Below, piece by piece: positions 46,125 through 57,474 of a stretch of DNA of 64,000 nucleotides (position 1 is the stretch's first letter; each line of letters opens with the position of its first letter). Below the pieces are notes generated by a model. The model searched no databases, was not told where the DNA came from, and saw only the letters and a list, made by a program, of their open reading frames with translations. Source of the DNA: Thysanoteuthis rhombus. Lineage: Eukaryota > Mollusca > Cephalopoda > Oegopsida > Thysanoteuthidae. The stretch is taken from the NCBI GenBank assembly GCA_963457665.1, contig OY735212.1, forward strand, positions 1,046,397 to 1,110,396, in the 5' to 3' direction. Both the position numbers and the translations under genes were made by a program.

Positions 46125-46590
46125 TGATGATATTTGTCCACACAATTTCTCTAGAAGTTCTCAATGAATTTCAATGATATTTTGTGGGAGGCTGAGACAT
46201 GAGGTTAGGGAGAATTAAGTACCATTTGGAGTGTATTTACGATTTTTTTCCGATTGAGTTATATTTCTCCGTATTGTAGATATATTTTCATGTACGTGTA
46301 CACTTATGCTTGTCCACAAAATATCTCTAAAGGTTCCCGATGAATTTTGTGGACATTTTGTGGAAGAGTGGGTCAGAGGCTGGAGAATCATGTTCTCATA
46401 TTTTTCGAAGAGGAGGTCCAAGATTTTTTTTCATGTATTAAGTTAATAGTCTGAATTATAGGAAATCAAGATATGAGCAATCATCTTCAATGATTCGTAT
46501 TCATTCATGAATTGATTTTAATTCAATTTTCTGTTCGTGTATCGTGTTGACAGGAGAATGTGCTCTCTGAACGTTCCACAGTTCTTCTTA
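46125..46590 (+). mobile_element. Helitron-like element, copy with two cores
   Basis: CACAATTTCTCTAGAAGTTC with AATTTCAATGATATTTTGTG near 46140, and AAAATATCTCTAAAGGTTCC near 46318, are core units. The 3' end is ACAGGAGAATGTGCTCTCTG, worn compared with 38352. No 5' end seen. Confidence 0.6.
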
Positions 46591-46679
46591 TGATAGTAAA
46601 TTGTGCTCTTATTTTGGCTACGGCTCCAGCTATCGCTGTTTATGATCCAAATATCCCTTTACTATCTATTCGATCTGTT

Positions 46680-46860
46680 TGCGATATGGGACATAGACTT
46701 AGAGCTGACTAGCACAGAAGTGACGTCCCCCACTTCACCCTGTGCTACTTTGTGTATAGCTAAGGGCACAGTTGGATTCATGCCTTTCACAAGGTCATCA
46801 GTTCGAAGTGAACACAAAGATATTCCAGGCCGGATTTGAACTGTTTGCCGAGTCCATTCT
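46680..46860 (-). mobile_element. tRNA-derived SINE (family S), minus copy
   Basis: On the minus strand: AGTTCAAATCC (B-box-like, 46835-46845), TTTGTGTTCACTTCGAACTG, AAAGGCATGAATCCAACTGT, AGTGGGGGACGTCACTTCTG, in the order of the copies at 10485 and 34722. Confidence 0.65.
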
Positions 46861-46965
46861 TGGTGCTATTTCTTTTGATAGGCTCGAAGTTTTTCTCCTT
46901 TCTTCCATTTTCCTTGGTTGTCTCTAAAAGCAAGCATTACCACTTCAAGCAACAGCCGCTAAATG

Positions 46966-47540
46966 GATAGATGATTATGTAGCCGCACTACTCACTTGGA
47001 GTATGCAAAGAAAAATAACCAGGCAAAAAGCGAGACATTTTGCTGGGTTGAGGATACCACGTATCATGAGCAGAAAACCACTAAGACCGAAGCCAATGGA
47101 GCTATTGGGATGAAAATGCAAACATTCACTGCTTCTCATGTCGAGAAAAAACGCTTTTTTAATTTTTTGAAATATAATTTCAATCTAGGGTTCAATTTAC
47201 AATGCAATTTAATGCTAAATTCATGCTTTAAAGAAAATTTGGATTTATTTAGTGATCATCACCCAACAAAAGGCAAAGAAGTAGGTTATCCATTGATCAC
47301 CGTTTTTTTTCCAATTTTTCAATTGATCGCACCCCAGCATTGCATGGTGCCAAAATACTTTGGTCATTTGACTGTTTCTTTTGCATGACTAATCAGAACT
47401 GATTTTCTTGTCTTAAATCACATAAGGATGGATGATTATGTAGCGGTAGTATTTACTGAAAAAGCAATTAAAAAGCAAAACCATTGCAAGCAGTAAAATA
47501 ATTTTGCTGGGTTGATGATACCGCATATCAGGAGAAAAAG
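46966..47540. repeat. Direct repeats of ~110 bp flanking a family A copy
   Basis: TGGATAGATGATTATGTAGC (46966) and TGGATGATTATGTAGCGGT (47427) begin two copies. Both run on to TTTTGCTGGGTTGA-GATACC and TATCA-GAG. The family A arm at 47140-47395 lies between. Confidence 0.65.
47140..47395 (-). mobile_element. Family A, minus copy (right arm of possible pair 3)
   Basis: GGGTTCAATTTACAATGCAA, TTTAATGCTAAATTCATGC, CCATTGATCACCG, AATTGATCGCACCCCAGCAT, CCAAAATACTTTGGTCATTT: reverse-complement order of family A and closely like 29290-29500. Confidence 0.65.
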
Positions 47541-47549
47541 CAGGTAAGT

Positions 47550-48395
47550 ATACTTGTACAAATTTTCTATTAATTCATTCGTCGATTTTTTTCCTTACAG
47601 TTCTTTTCCTGTACAATCTTATTTCATCTCTTCCCCCAGTCCCTGCCAATATGTTATTGGCCAGTAAGACTGGGTAAGTCAGGTGCGTCCCCTCTCCGCC
47701 ATGTCTTCTCACTTCGGGCAGAGAGTTCTACTTTGACAGGTCTGGCAAGCTGGAAGTGGATTATGGTGGATTCATGCAAAATGAAGGAGATAGGAAAAAA
47801 TGGGCAAAGGTAATGCAATTGTTGTCTCCATCTCCCTCTCCCTCTTGTCCATCCTCGAAGACGAGTGAAAGATAAAATAAAATGAAAATAAAAAAAGAAA
47901 CAATTTGATTTCATCCCATATTTTCCCATCTTATGGTCTGTTTTATGTTGCCCCACCCCCGCCTGTTTTTTTTTTTTCTTTTCTTCCAAAATCCTTTCCT
48001 GTTTTCATTTCTCGGAATTCATTCCCTTCGGACCACAATTTCCTCCACAATCCCTCACTGCCTTCCGAGAACTGAATTCTCACATTCAGTGAGTCAGCAT
48101 TTATAACATTCCGGTCCGGTGCACCAACTTACTTGCTGGATTAAATATGCAGCAGAAGTAGCGCATGCTATGAACTCCGCATTGTAGAGGGCCCCGCACA
48201 AAAGGCTTGCTAGCTATCAATCCCGATTCTTTGATTCTGAAATTCTTTTATTACCATAGAGCTATACTGCCTTCAACGATTGGGTGCTCAACTTTGGTGA
48301 TCGGTGCGTCCAAGGTAATTCAGCTGTCACGACGAGAACCTAATCTGGGGCCAGAGATAACATAGTTCTGTGAAGAAATACGTGATTCGAGTCTG
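47550..48395. other. Intergenic DNA
   Basis: Poly-T/C-rich patches only. No recognised feature. Confidence 0.45.
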
Positions 48396-48399
48396 ATAT

Positions 48400-48611
48400 T
48401 CAAAACCAGAGAAAAAAACGGTAGTTAGGGATACCTTGAAGACCTTAAGCAAACTCAGATGGTAATGAGAGAGCCATGTTGCAAGAATGTCAGACAACCG
48501 CCTGATATCAAGGCTTACAACGTGGATCCTCATGCAAAATTGTAACCGGCAATAAATAAGATGGTGTGACCATGGGGAAGGTCTATATTTAACAGCAGAC
48601 TTCAAATAGAC

Positions 48612-48676
<65 letters not shown>
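48400..48676 (+). mobile_element. RTE-type LINE 3' end, copy d, with (GAT)n tail
   Basis: Plus-strand frames: KKTVVRDTLKTLSKLRW, then ESHVARMSDNRLISRLTTWI. Relatives read VRDIIESIKKLKWQWAGHVA then RMxDNRWTS. The element runs straight into 21 GAT units (about 48613-48676). 5'-truncated, with stops. Confidence 0.75.
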
Positions 48677-48678
<2 letters not shown>

Positions 48679-48839
48679 GCTGCGACCTTTCGGAGTTTTG
48701 CCTGTTGCATTCTTACCAGTTGTATTTTTACCAATCACGTTTTTTCCCTCCCAAAACCCAAGATTAAAGGCATTGATTCTTATCCCATCAATCGGTGCAG
48801 TCAGTCCGTTCATGTAAGTATCAAATGAGAAGTAGTGGT

Positions 48840-49724
48840 CCTACTTTGGAAATGACATAAAGAAATTACTTTGAATTGCTATAATATGTATTGTGTCACA
48901 ATCACGACTATAAAGGAGTTTTAGGCTAAAACGTACAATACATCCATAAAATTACAAAAGAAAAAAAGTTGAACACCAATAACCTAAAACCAATTAATCA
49001 AACTCAACTTATATATTGAAAAAATGCTTGAATTTCTTCTGTAATTTTTTCCTCCCCGACCCACACTGAATCTATAAAGATGATTAAGTTTTATCAGTGC
49101 TTGGCAGAAAGTGAAAAGAAATAACCATTCAATAATTTACTCAACCATTATATAAAATATAAATATTGCCTAAACGAAACAAATATTCTGCTCATAGCAC
49201 CAAACGAGCCAGATGGGTTAAACGGTATCGATTTGATACGAACGTATCAAAAGTAGCAACTCTGCTCAATAAACCGACTCTCTGATTAAAGACGAGGTAG
49301 GTTCTTGAAAGCCATGACTTGAACTGAAGCGACGTTAAGTGAAATTGATTTTACCATGGATACAAGTTTATAAATGGTAAAGTCCCGCACAGAAAATACC
49401 CCTTCACGCTCTTGATTTCCATTTTAATTTTCTTTTCTTGTAAGTATATAAGGACTATTTAGTATTTTCTTTCGGTAAGTCTTGGTTTAGTAGTTTTTTT
49501 AACACGTACTTTACTGTTGAATGTCTCATAGTGATTATTGCGTTTATTGTAGTATAGTAATTTTGTGAATAACTAATGCCGAGTTAGAAGAATTACTTTA
49601 TTCACAATTCCACCAACAATATTTTATATTATGGTATATTAATATCTTTTTATTTATGACGAACATCTCAATGTCTGGAGCCAAATTCACACTCTTTCAG
49701 ACCAAAATAGAAAAAAGGTTGACA

Positions 49725-49725
<1 letters not shown>
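48840..49725. other. AT-rich intergenic DNA
   Basis: No recognised feature. Confidence 0.5.

Positions 49726-49726
<1 letters not shown>

Positions 49727-49800
<74 letters not shown>
49727..49800 (+). repeat. (GA)n microsatellite, about 36 units
   Basis: Perfect GA run, a strong polypurine mirror repeat. Confidence 0.97.
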
Positions 49801-49801
<1 letters not shown>

Positions 49802-49969
49802 TTTATAATATTTATGCGGACTCAATCTGATCAAACTTTTTTGCGAGTTTGTTTTTTACATGGACTCTCATCACACTTTTTACTGGGCGAAGTTTTAACT
49901 AAACGACGTTGAATGAAACTGTGTTAATGGGGGAATTGGTGTACTCTCAGTTTCCCAACGACATAATTC

Positions 49970-50060
49970 AGAGTTCGTTACTATAGGCTATTTGAGCTGA
50001 CCAATCAAAATTCAGAATTCCTTGCTATTGGCTATTTGAGCTGACCAATCAAAATTCAAA
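49970..50060. repeat. Short tandem duplication, ~53-bp unit
   Basis: TATAGGCTATTTGAGCTGAC then CAATCAAAATTCAGAATTCC is followed at once by TATTGGCTATTTGAGCTGAC then CAATCAAAATTCAAAA. Confidence 0.9.
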
Positions 50061-50343
50061 ACAGATGGTAGGAAAAATAAATGCAGGTGGTTGATGTTAG
50101 GGTATTTCTTTCAGGCTGAGAAAAATATTTTGCATATCATTTTACTTGAAGAGAAACTGGGTGTTAAGTAAATTTTGTCTGTGGAATTTTATCTTGATTC
50201 CTCCGACTTGTCATTCATTTTCCCTCTCCCCCCCAAATAGTTTCTGATATTTTTGAGAATCAACACATTTTCACTTCAGGCATCGGAAGGAATCGTTATT
50301 CTGCGTTCACGCTTAAGTATTGAATAAAAGCAGTGTTTTGACA

Positions 50344-50665
50344 AACTTGAAAGCACCCAGGGAGCGCATACCTTTAACAACGCCGAATACTAAGTAAAAA
50401 TTGAATGTAAATAAGATATAAAAACAAGGGAGAGAATTCAATTGTTGCTTACCTCCCTTGTGATCTGAACCGAGTTAAATGTTTGTTTTAATCTCTTTTC
50501 GTGGAGAATAATAAAGATATTTCTCAATAGGAAACAAATCACTCCTTCTGTAGCACATAGCCAATCCTTGAAATTTAATGAAAACTGAGAAAATCTAATG
50601 AAAAACGAGATATCATGTGGACGAACGGACAAACGGAAGGACAGATAGAACGACGGACGAGGAGG
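50344..50665 (-). mobile_element. Helitron-like element, minus copy
   Basis: AACTTGAAAGCACCCAGGGA then GCGCATACC is the complement of the 3' terminus. GAGATATCATGTGGACGAAC near 50608 is the core start in reverse. Confidence 0.6.
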
Positions 50666-50827
50666 GGCCTGTAGCAAATTTTATAAAAGAATCTACATTT
50701 AAAAAAATTAAAAATGAGCATAATTATTGAAACTTGCTTAGTTAATTGATGAATTCTTTTCTTTGTTGTCAAAAGTGAATTAAAACTTTCACCAATTAGT
50801 GGATATCCAGGTGTTTATGTGAATTAT

Positions 50828-50930
50828 TTACCTCTGCCAACGAAAGTGGAAGTGGTATGTGCATCCTCTAATATCTGTCCATCCGTCTGTTTGACCATAC
50901 GACATCTCCGAAAATTCCCGTTTATCCCTT
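50828..50930 (+). mobile_element. Helitron-like 5' end
   Basis: TTACCTCTGCCAACGAAAGT, GGTATGTGCATCC, then CGACATCTCCGAAAATTCCC, as at 37808-37910. It breaks off after one partial core. Confidence 0.6.
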
Positions 50931-51004
50931 CTTGTTGTCGTAAAAATAAGAAAAGCAATTGGCCCTAAGGATTCTCATGACTGATGATAAAAGAATAAGA
51001 TGAA

Positions 51005-51065
51005 ACTATTTTATAAAGGGCACCACAGTCCAGTTTGCCTTAGGTACCCTGAACTCGGTCCTGCA
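51005..51065 (+). repeat. Dispersed repeat family C piece
   Basis: AAAGGGCACCACAGTCCAGT then TTGCCTTAGGTACC resembles 33260-33310. Confidence 0.4.
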
Positions 51066-51377
51066 TGGTTATCAGCCATTTATGCGTGCATTGTGGAGAA
51101 TGTCTTCCCACTTCGATATAAAATGGAAACAAATGATAATTATCATTGTGCAAGCATTTTCTGACATATTGATGGATGCAACTGACGTACAAAAATAGGA
51201 TTTAATTCATGTAACTGACATAGTAAATATATATTTTCATTTATGTTCTAACGACGTAACAAAATTCTAAATTTAAAGTAAAGTATAAACAATATAAGTC
51301 AGATAGATTTGTACCCATGGATGTCATATATACCGTCATTTTTGACAACACTGCTAAATAAGAAGAAAACTATCCCA

Positions 51378-51450
51378 ACTGCGGTTTGAACTCAGATCGA
51401 CGATTCACTCATCTACGTCGATAACAACCCAGCCAATTGCACCTCCTTAA
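51378..51450 (-). mobile_element. tRNA-derived SINE head
   Basis: On the minus strand GGAGGTGCAATTGGCTGGGT then TGTTATCGACGTAGATGAG, ending CTGAGTTCAAACCGC, a B-box-like motif. No body match to the other SINEs was seen. Confidence 0.45.
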
Positions 51451-51459
51451 TCTATTTAA

Positions 51460-51890
51460 AAACGCATTATATCAACAGAGATTTCTTAATTTCCTCTTTG
51501 TTTAGCAAGACACAGAAACTGAAGGACAAATTACCAAAATCAAATAACCTGAGGTCTAAAATAAACAGTGCCTCCCACCAAACAACCCAAGAATGATCCA
51601 ATACAAACTTTTCTATGTCCCTGGTTTATGGCGGTGCCTTTAATCGGCTGAGTGTTGATTGCAACTCGAGTCGACGATTTGGACAAGAAAAATATACAGA
51701 AGTGAAAGGTGTGTGTCTCGTTAGTGCAAACCTATGATAGGCAAGAGGCTTGGGACTTTGTTAGACAATAAAAGTACACGAAGCAGTGGGTGTGGTTTTC
51801 TGGAACAAGAATGTTTTCAGATTAAACACCCGATCAAATTCTTCTCTCTAGATTTCTTATTGTGTTTCTAAGTGGTAAATTGATCAAATA
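51460..51890. other. Intergenic DNA
   Basis: No recognised feature. Confidence 0.45.
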
Positions 51891-51893
51891 CTG

Positions 51894-51896
<3 letters not shown>

Positions 51897-51983
<87 letters not shown>

Positions 51984-51984
51984 C

Positions 51985-52077
<93 letters not shown>

Positions 52078-52094
52078 AATATATATATATATAC
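51897..52094. repeat. (TA)n microsatellite, 198 bp, with regular CATA interruptions
   Basis: Pure TA for about 70 bp, then ATAC interruptions at 51969, 51983, 51997, 52015 and 52023, then TA again. Confidence 0.97.
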
Positions 52095-52164
52095 TCAATC
52101 AGCGTCAAGAAGATATCTACACATACATATTATACCCAGGTGAATCGATGTCTGCAGTCTAATG

Positions 52165-52420
52165 ATAAAAATAACGTTTATTTTATGCAACACATTTATT
52201 TTTCAGCATAATTTCCTTCCCTGTCAATGCATTCAATTCAGACTTGAATACCAATCACATGTTTTGGACATTATACTGTCGAAGCCTCAGCTAAAAATTC
52301 CAATTCTAACTGCGTGTCAATATACAGACTTATTGATTCACCATAGTTTATCGCGCGAAATTGCTTTAATTCGGTCCCAAGATGGACATTCACACGACAA
52401 ACAACTACCAACAAAAATAT
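52165..52420 (-). mobile_element. Mariner-like transposase C-terminal end
   Basis: A minus-strand frame reads [19 protein letters not shown] then stop (about 52260-52203). It resembles the 'RW.KCI...GNYVEK' C-terminus of mariner-type transposases. The following AT-rich ATAAACGTTATTTTTAT is like the usual downstream part. Only the end remains; upstream frames are scrambled. Confidence 0.4.
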
Positions 52421-52494
52421 AAGTTTATACGTATAGTAGATACAATTTTAATCGTAATTGTATGCATGCTGAAATGCAGGAGATTTCATTAATT

Positions 52495-52950
52495 CTAAAA
52501 GGATGAGTATACAACAAATGCATCCTCCCAATAGTCACCTATGGAGCTGAAACATGGGACCTTACCAAGGGACAGATCTGCAGACTGAGAAGCATGCAAC
52601 GTACATTTGAATGACTCATGCTCAATCTCACATAGAGAGATCACAAGAGAGCACAGTTTATCAGGGAGAAAACGGGAGTCCGAGACATCATAGAATCTAC
52701 AAGAAAACACAAATGGCAATGGGCTGGTCATGATGCAAGAATATCAGACAACCGATGGACATCACAACTCACAATATAGATCCCCAGAGATCACATGCGT
52801 CGCTGAGTTCGGCAGATTACAAGATGGAGCGACAAATTCAACAAATTCAGAATGTACTGCTCAATATAGAGAAGTGTGGCAGATCCTGGGGAAGGTCTGT
52901 ATCCAACAACAGATGATGAAAGAGTGATGATGATGATGGTGATGATGATT
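52495..52950 (+). mobile_element. RTE-type LINE 3' end, copy e, with GAT-rich tail
   Basis: Plus-strand frame: CILPIVTYGAETWDLTKGQ, RLRSMQRTFE, RDHKRAQFIREKTGVRDIIE, HKWQWAGHDARISDNRWTSQ, then after a frame change FGRLQDGATNSTNSECTAQY and a tail GATGATGATGATGG. About three stops. The closest relative in the window is copy f (56518-57320). Confidence 0.85.
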
Positions 52951-52954
52951 TGAT

Positions 52955-53150
52955 GTAATGGTTAGCGTTCCTGATGCAAGCAAGAAGCGTAGCAATCTCA
53001 TTTGATGACGAATTTCTCTGTTCACTCAGCAGCTGTCTGATTAGGCTGAAAGGTATGTATCGGCCGTCTCACCAATGGTCACGTCCCCTCAACAACGAGC
53101 ATGCCTTTTGTAAGTGAGAGCTAAGAGACTATGTGTCTTTTCCCACTGAT
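52955..53150 (+). other. Possible tRNA-like SINE, weak
   Basis: TTGATGTAATGGTTAGCGTTCC looks like an A-box region directly after the GAT tail of copy e. No convincing B-box was found. Confidence 0.25.
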
Positions 53151-53164
53151 ATCGGTAGCGTAAA

Positions 53165-53490
53165 AATACATTATTTTTATGGTGCTTCTTTCTGTAAAAA
53201 TAGATGAGAACAAAGTAATACTAGACATACATGAAAATCACATGATTGGATCCATAGACCAAGATTTTTGCCTCTTTTAATAAAAAAAGAAGATATTATA
53301 CTAGTAAATGTCTATTGCTTTACAAACGGATAACGCGGAGCCAAAGACTATGGATTTCACCCCTTTTACATTATACCAGTAAATGTTGGTTTGTTAACGG
53401 ATAACCTTAAGCTTTGTCAGTGCGTTGATGCAGTTATTAGAAAGATTGGAGCAAGGTCTTATTAAGTTAAATTCTTATTGATTTGGGGTA
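53165..53490 (+). repeat. Dispersed repeat family E, copy with internal duplication
   Basis: GTAAAAATAGATGAGAACAA, AGTAATACTAGACAT, TACTAGTAAATGTCTATTGC and AGTTATTAGAAAGATTGGAG match 59578-59765. A segment 'TATAC-AGTAAATGT...ACGGATAAC' is present twice here (about 53297 and 53371) but once in the other copy. Confidence 0.7.
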
Positions 53491-53499
53491 AAAAGCAAA

Positions 53500-55550
53500 A
53501 CAGTCACGTCAGCAAAAGTATCAGCAGCAGTAGTAGTTGTTTTACTCATATCTCCAGCAGCAAGCAGATGGACACATATACACACACTCACAGCAGAACG
53601 ACCAATTTTGCGATTGTGTGTGTTTTTATTACACTCTTCTTCCCTTTCTGCTTGTTGTCACATGTTGCAAATTATATCATGGAGTAATTTGTATAAACTT
53701 AATTAATCTCCTTGGTAGAAATCAGCTCCAAAAAGAGAAAAAAAAATAAAGGTTTTCAACTTTTCAATATAGTCATTCGATACTTTCTAAATTTTCTCCA
53801 GCAAAAGAGCCAAACAAAACGCTTACATCAGATTATTTAATTACTTGACACTTAGAAGTTTTGATTAAAACTAATAATTTTGTCTCACAGATTCTACTAA
53901 ATAATTATTGTTCAAGTATGGAATCATATTGACAAAAGCAATACAAATAATAGTTTGTCTACTGCACTTCTATTGACAAATTTCACTAAATGTTGGTGAC
54001 CCCCCCCCCCCGAGGAACCAAGGCCCCATCCTCAAATCTTCGCAAACCTCTAGCTACACCTCTGGCGTATTTCTACTTTAACCCTTACCACTGTTTTGAC
54101 ACAAAATATCGCGTAATAAAATACAATGACATCTTCAATTTCCTGATTAAAATTTCCACGGTGTCCAGTTAATAAGCTTTCTTTATATTGTATTTTTTTT
54201 TTCTCTGAGATGACCCACATTTCTTTGATAATAACCTTTTCATGTTCGTTGTAATCACGATTTTTTGAAGGTCTCATAGGTTTCAATGTAAGAATGACCA
54301 ATGGGGCTTAATTTGGAACCGCACAAACTTTGTTCACATCTTGGGATTAAGTTCAGATAAAATAACTCAGCCATATTTGTTGAGAAGAAGTAAGGAATGA
54401 ACCCATATACTTTTCTTCTTGAACAATTTTGCCCTAAATTAGGATTTTTCAAACTTTCTCTTTCTATCGCCCCTTTTTGGGATATCTTTTTATCTTTCGA
54501 CCCGTCAGAAAAAAACTTTTGCCCCTTTGATGATGATTTTGCCTTTCGCTGAGAATGACTGTTCTATATTATTCTGTGCCTTTAGAAAAAAAAAATATTC
54601 ACATCCAGAAGATTGATATGTACAATCTCCAAAAGGAACATTGTTTTTCACCAAGTCATGCCTTATCTTGGCTGAGCCAAGTAAATTTCATTATAACTTA
54701 TTTACATCGGATATTTGGAATTTCAAGACGACCTACGCATGTTTGAATAATGAAATAATACTCAAATGGAAATGGAATGCAAATATTGTTATTCATTAAG
54801 CACGAGTAGCTTCCCCTTATTACCAGACTTAATCGATATAAAATGAAGGATTGCCTATCTTTTAAAAGAAGAAAAATTTCTATTTGTATGAGTTGTGAAA
54901 ATCTATCACCCTTCCGTTCGGTGCATTGCAACTTTCGTTCCTGCACGAGAATAACTGCTCTGAATGATTCTTTATTGTTAGCTCTTCCCCGGACCATTTT
55001 GCGTTTCCGATTCATCCAAGTCTGTAGGCGTTACGGCGCCAAATGTATATTTGAATCCTGTGGTATCTCTGTCTACATGTATCTATCTGCCCCCATTTCG
55101 CTTTTGGGTGGAGATTCACGCTTCATTGATTCCGAAATTGGCACGATAAGCCCGAAGAGGGGTTTAGGATGCTGCTGAAAGTCCTTGTGTGTGCCGGAGC
55201 GACGCTGTAATCTGGCAAAAATTCCAGCTGGGTAAGGTGAACCCCCGGACCACACCCTTGCCTCTTACATCTCACAATCGTTTCAAATATCAAAACCGTG
55301 GGTTGTGTAGGTTAGGGTTGGTATTCAGGGGGGAAATTATTAATGTGCATTTTTCTGTTTAGTCGTGTTTGGAGTTTAATTTTTTATTTGGGTGATTTTT
55401 TTCTTCTTTTCTTCTTTGTCTTGTTTTAATGGTCGTTTGCGTTCGTGCATGCGCATGCTGTGTATCCTTGAATGATTATCTGCGTATACTCATTGTCTAT
55501 AGGGCCTGCTAAGTGTATCCGTATGGGTTTTTGGAGTTTCGGGAATTCTT
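53500..55550. other. Intergenic DNA
   Basis: A poly-C run at about 54000 with GCAAACCTCTAGCTACACCT recalls 18760-18785. The open frame at 54843-55178 (111 codons) is moderately complex and Cys/Arg-rich but I recognise nothing in it, and it overlaps another on the opposite strand. Confidence 0.4.
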
Positions 55551-55555
55551 ACCGA

Positions 55556-55557
55556 TA

Positions 55558-55615
<58 letters not shown>

Positions 55616-55616
55616 C
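55556..55616. repeat. (TATC)n microsatellite
   Basis: About 15 TATC units, followed by CT-rich sequence to about 55760. Confidence 0.96.
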
Positions 55617-55837
55617 ATACATATATGTATTTATCTCTCTCCCTCTCCCTTCCTTGCTATTATCCTTGCATCCAAGTATATTCAAACCAAGCTATTCAAG
55701 TTTTCCCTCTATTCTGTTGTTCCCCCCCTCTTTCCCTGTCTCTCTCTCTCCCTCTTTCTATTTCTGAATCAAAAAATCAATGTATTTATTCTTTATAAAT
55801 GCATATATGTATGGGAGTGCATATACCTGTATATGTC

Positions 55838-55897
55838 CTTGTTGTCGCTGTTATTGTTGTTGTTCCTGTTGTTGTTGTTATTGTTGTGTGTGTGTGT

Positions 55898-55948
<51 letters not shown>

Positions 55949-55962
55949 TGTGTGTGTGTATC
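55838..55962. repeat. (GTT)-(GT)n compound tract
   Basis: GTTGTT-type repeats to about 55885, then GT with two TACG interruptions. Confidence 0.95.
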
Positions 55963-55974
55963 TACAGAAGATAG

Positions 55975-56515
55975 ATTTATGTTTACATGTATCTATTGTT
56001 ACCTACCTTTCTCAATTTTTATCGAGTTGAATCTTTTCATGAATTCTAATCAGGTCACATGGCCCTGATTAACTTTCCAACCCAAATGTGTCTCGCTCCC
56101 AACGGATCCTTTTTCCTTGTTTCACCGGAAGACGTCGATTACTTTGATCAAGATAAAAACAACCTGATTATTTAGTCCAAAAAATGCTCAATGCAGGGAA
56201 AGTGGTCCCAATTGTAGATTGTGAAGTTCCATACACACCTGCTTACTCGATATTAAAAATGTGCTCTACTATTGTTTGCCGGTTTTATCATTGAATCAAT
56301 TCGTGTGTGGGAAATTCATGAAAGAAAAAATAAAAGAATATATAAATTGTTATGTATTGTTATTGCTTTCTATTAAATTATTCATATCTGTAGAAAGGAA
56401 TGATTTCTGATCACTATTGTGTAGCTGACCTGGAGTAACACAGAAAAATGACCTCTTCTTTCCTTATATACTGTGTTTTTTGAAAACGATGCAACCGTCT
56501 TGTTGATAACTTGTA
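55975..56515. other. Intergenic DNA
   Basis: No recognised feature. Confidence 0.45.
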
Positions 56516-56516
56516 T

Positions 56517-56517
<1 letters not shown>

Positions 56518-56571
<54 letters not shown>

Positions 56572-57320
56572 GTAGTTTTTCAAGTTCCGTCGTTGGACAT
56601 GGACCTTCCCCAGGATTCGCCACACTTCCCTATCATGGGAGTCACGGAGCCAGTACTTTCTGAATTTATCTAGCTCGTCTCTCCATCAAATACTCTGCCG
56701 GCCTTGGTTCTGCATGTGATCTCGGGGATCCATGTCGCGTGTCATGATGTCCATCGGTTGTCCACCATTCGTGCAACATGGCCAGCCCACTGCCATTTGA
56801 GCTTTTTAATGGATTCTATGATGTCCCTGACTCTTGTCTTTTTCTGGATGTACTGTGCTGTCTTGTGGTCTCTCCATATGAGGCCCAGCATAATTCTGCC
56901 ATGTGCATTTTGCATAGTTCTCAATTTGTGGGTCTGTCTCTTAGCTAAGTTCAACGTTTCAGCTCTATATGTGGCTTTTTGAGGATGCATTGTTTATACA
57001 CCTTTCTTTTTAGGATTAATGGGATCTTCTTATTTTTGATGGTTGAGCTTGCTCTGCCAAAGGCTTGCCGTTCTAGTGTGATTCTTCGCTTGATTTCTTC
57101 TTCTTTTGAGGTTCTCATCGAGATTCGTTGCCTTAGGTAGACGTAGTGATCTACTCTCTCCAGTTCTGTGTCCTCAATTTTGATCTTAGTGTTTTTATCT
57201 CCGATGTGGTTGTTGTACATGATCTTCATCTTGCTGAAGTTCATGTGTAGGCCGACTTTCTTGATCTCTTTATTTAGGTCATCCATCATTAGTTGGAGGC
57301 ACAAATTACAAGATCAAAGA
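56518..57320 (-). mobile_element. RTE-type LINE 3' part, best-preserved copy f
   Basis: Two long minus-strand open stretches, joined by one frameshift near 56990, cover the region after the RT palm: LQLMMDDLNKEIKKVGLHMN (57290-57230), KIEDTELERVDHYVYL, RRITLERQAFGRASSTIKNK, LKRKVYKQCIL, then AETLNLAKRQTHKLRTMQNA, RDHKTAQYIQKKTRVRDIIE and KWQWAGHVARMVDNRWTS (56800-56745). The C-terminal part continues to about 56580 and ends in an 18-unit (GAT)n tail (plus-strand ATC at 56518-56571). 5'-truncated just past the RT catalytic box. It has the fewest stops of any copy here, hence is probably the youngest. Confidence 0.88.
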
Positions 57321-57428
57321 TTGTAAGCTGATGCTAAATACATATATATTTCAACGTTACGATACATTCACCATCATAGTCAATAATTGGATAACCGTAG
57401 CGTCAAAATTTGAAGTCATGTAAGACTG

Positions 57429-57470
57429 ACGACGACGACGACGACGACGACGATGATGATGATGATGGAA
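57429..57470 (+). repeat. (GAC)n-(GAT)n microsatellite
   Basis: Eight GAC-type units then five GAT units. Confidence 0.93.
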
Positions 57471-57474
57471 AAAA

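Noticed and set aside
52955..53150. tRNA-like A-box after a GAT tail
   Set aside because: No B-box at a suitable distance; kept only as a weak feature.
54843..55178. 111-codon open frame with several Cys residues
   Set aside because: No domain recognised; the opposite strand is also open over part of it.
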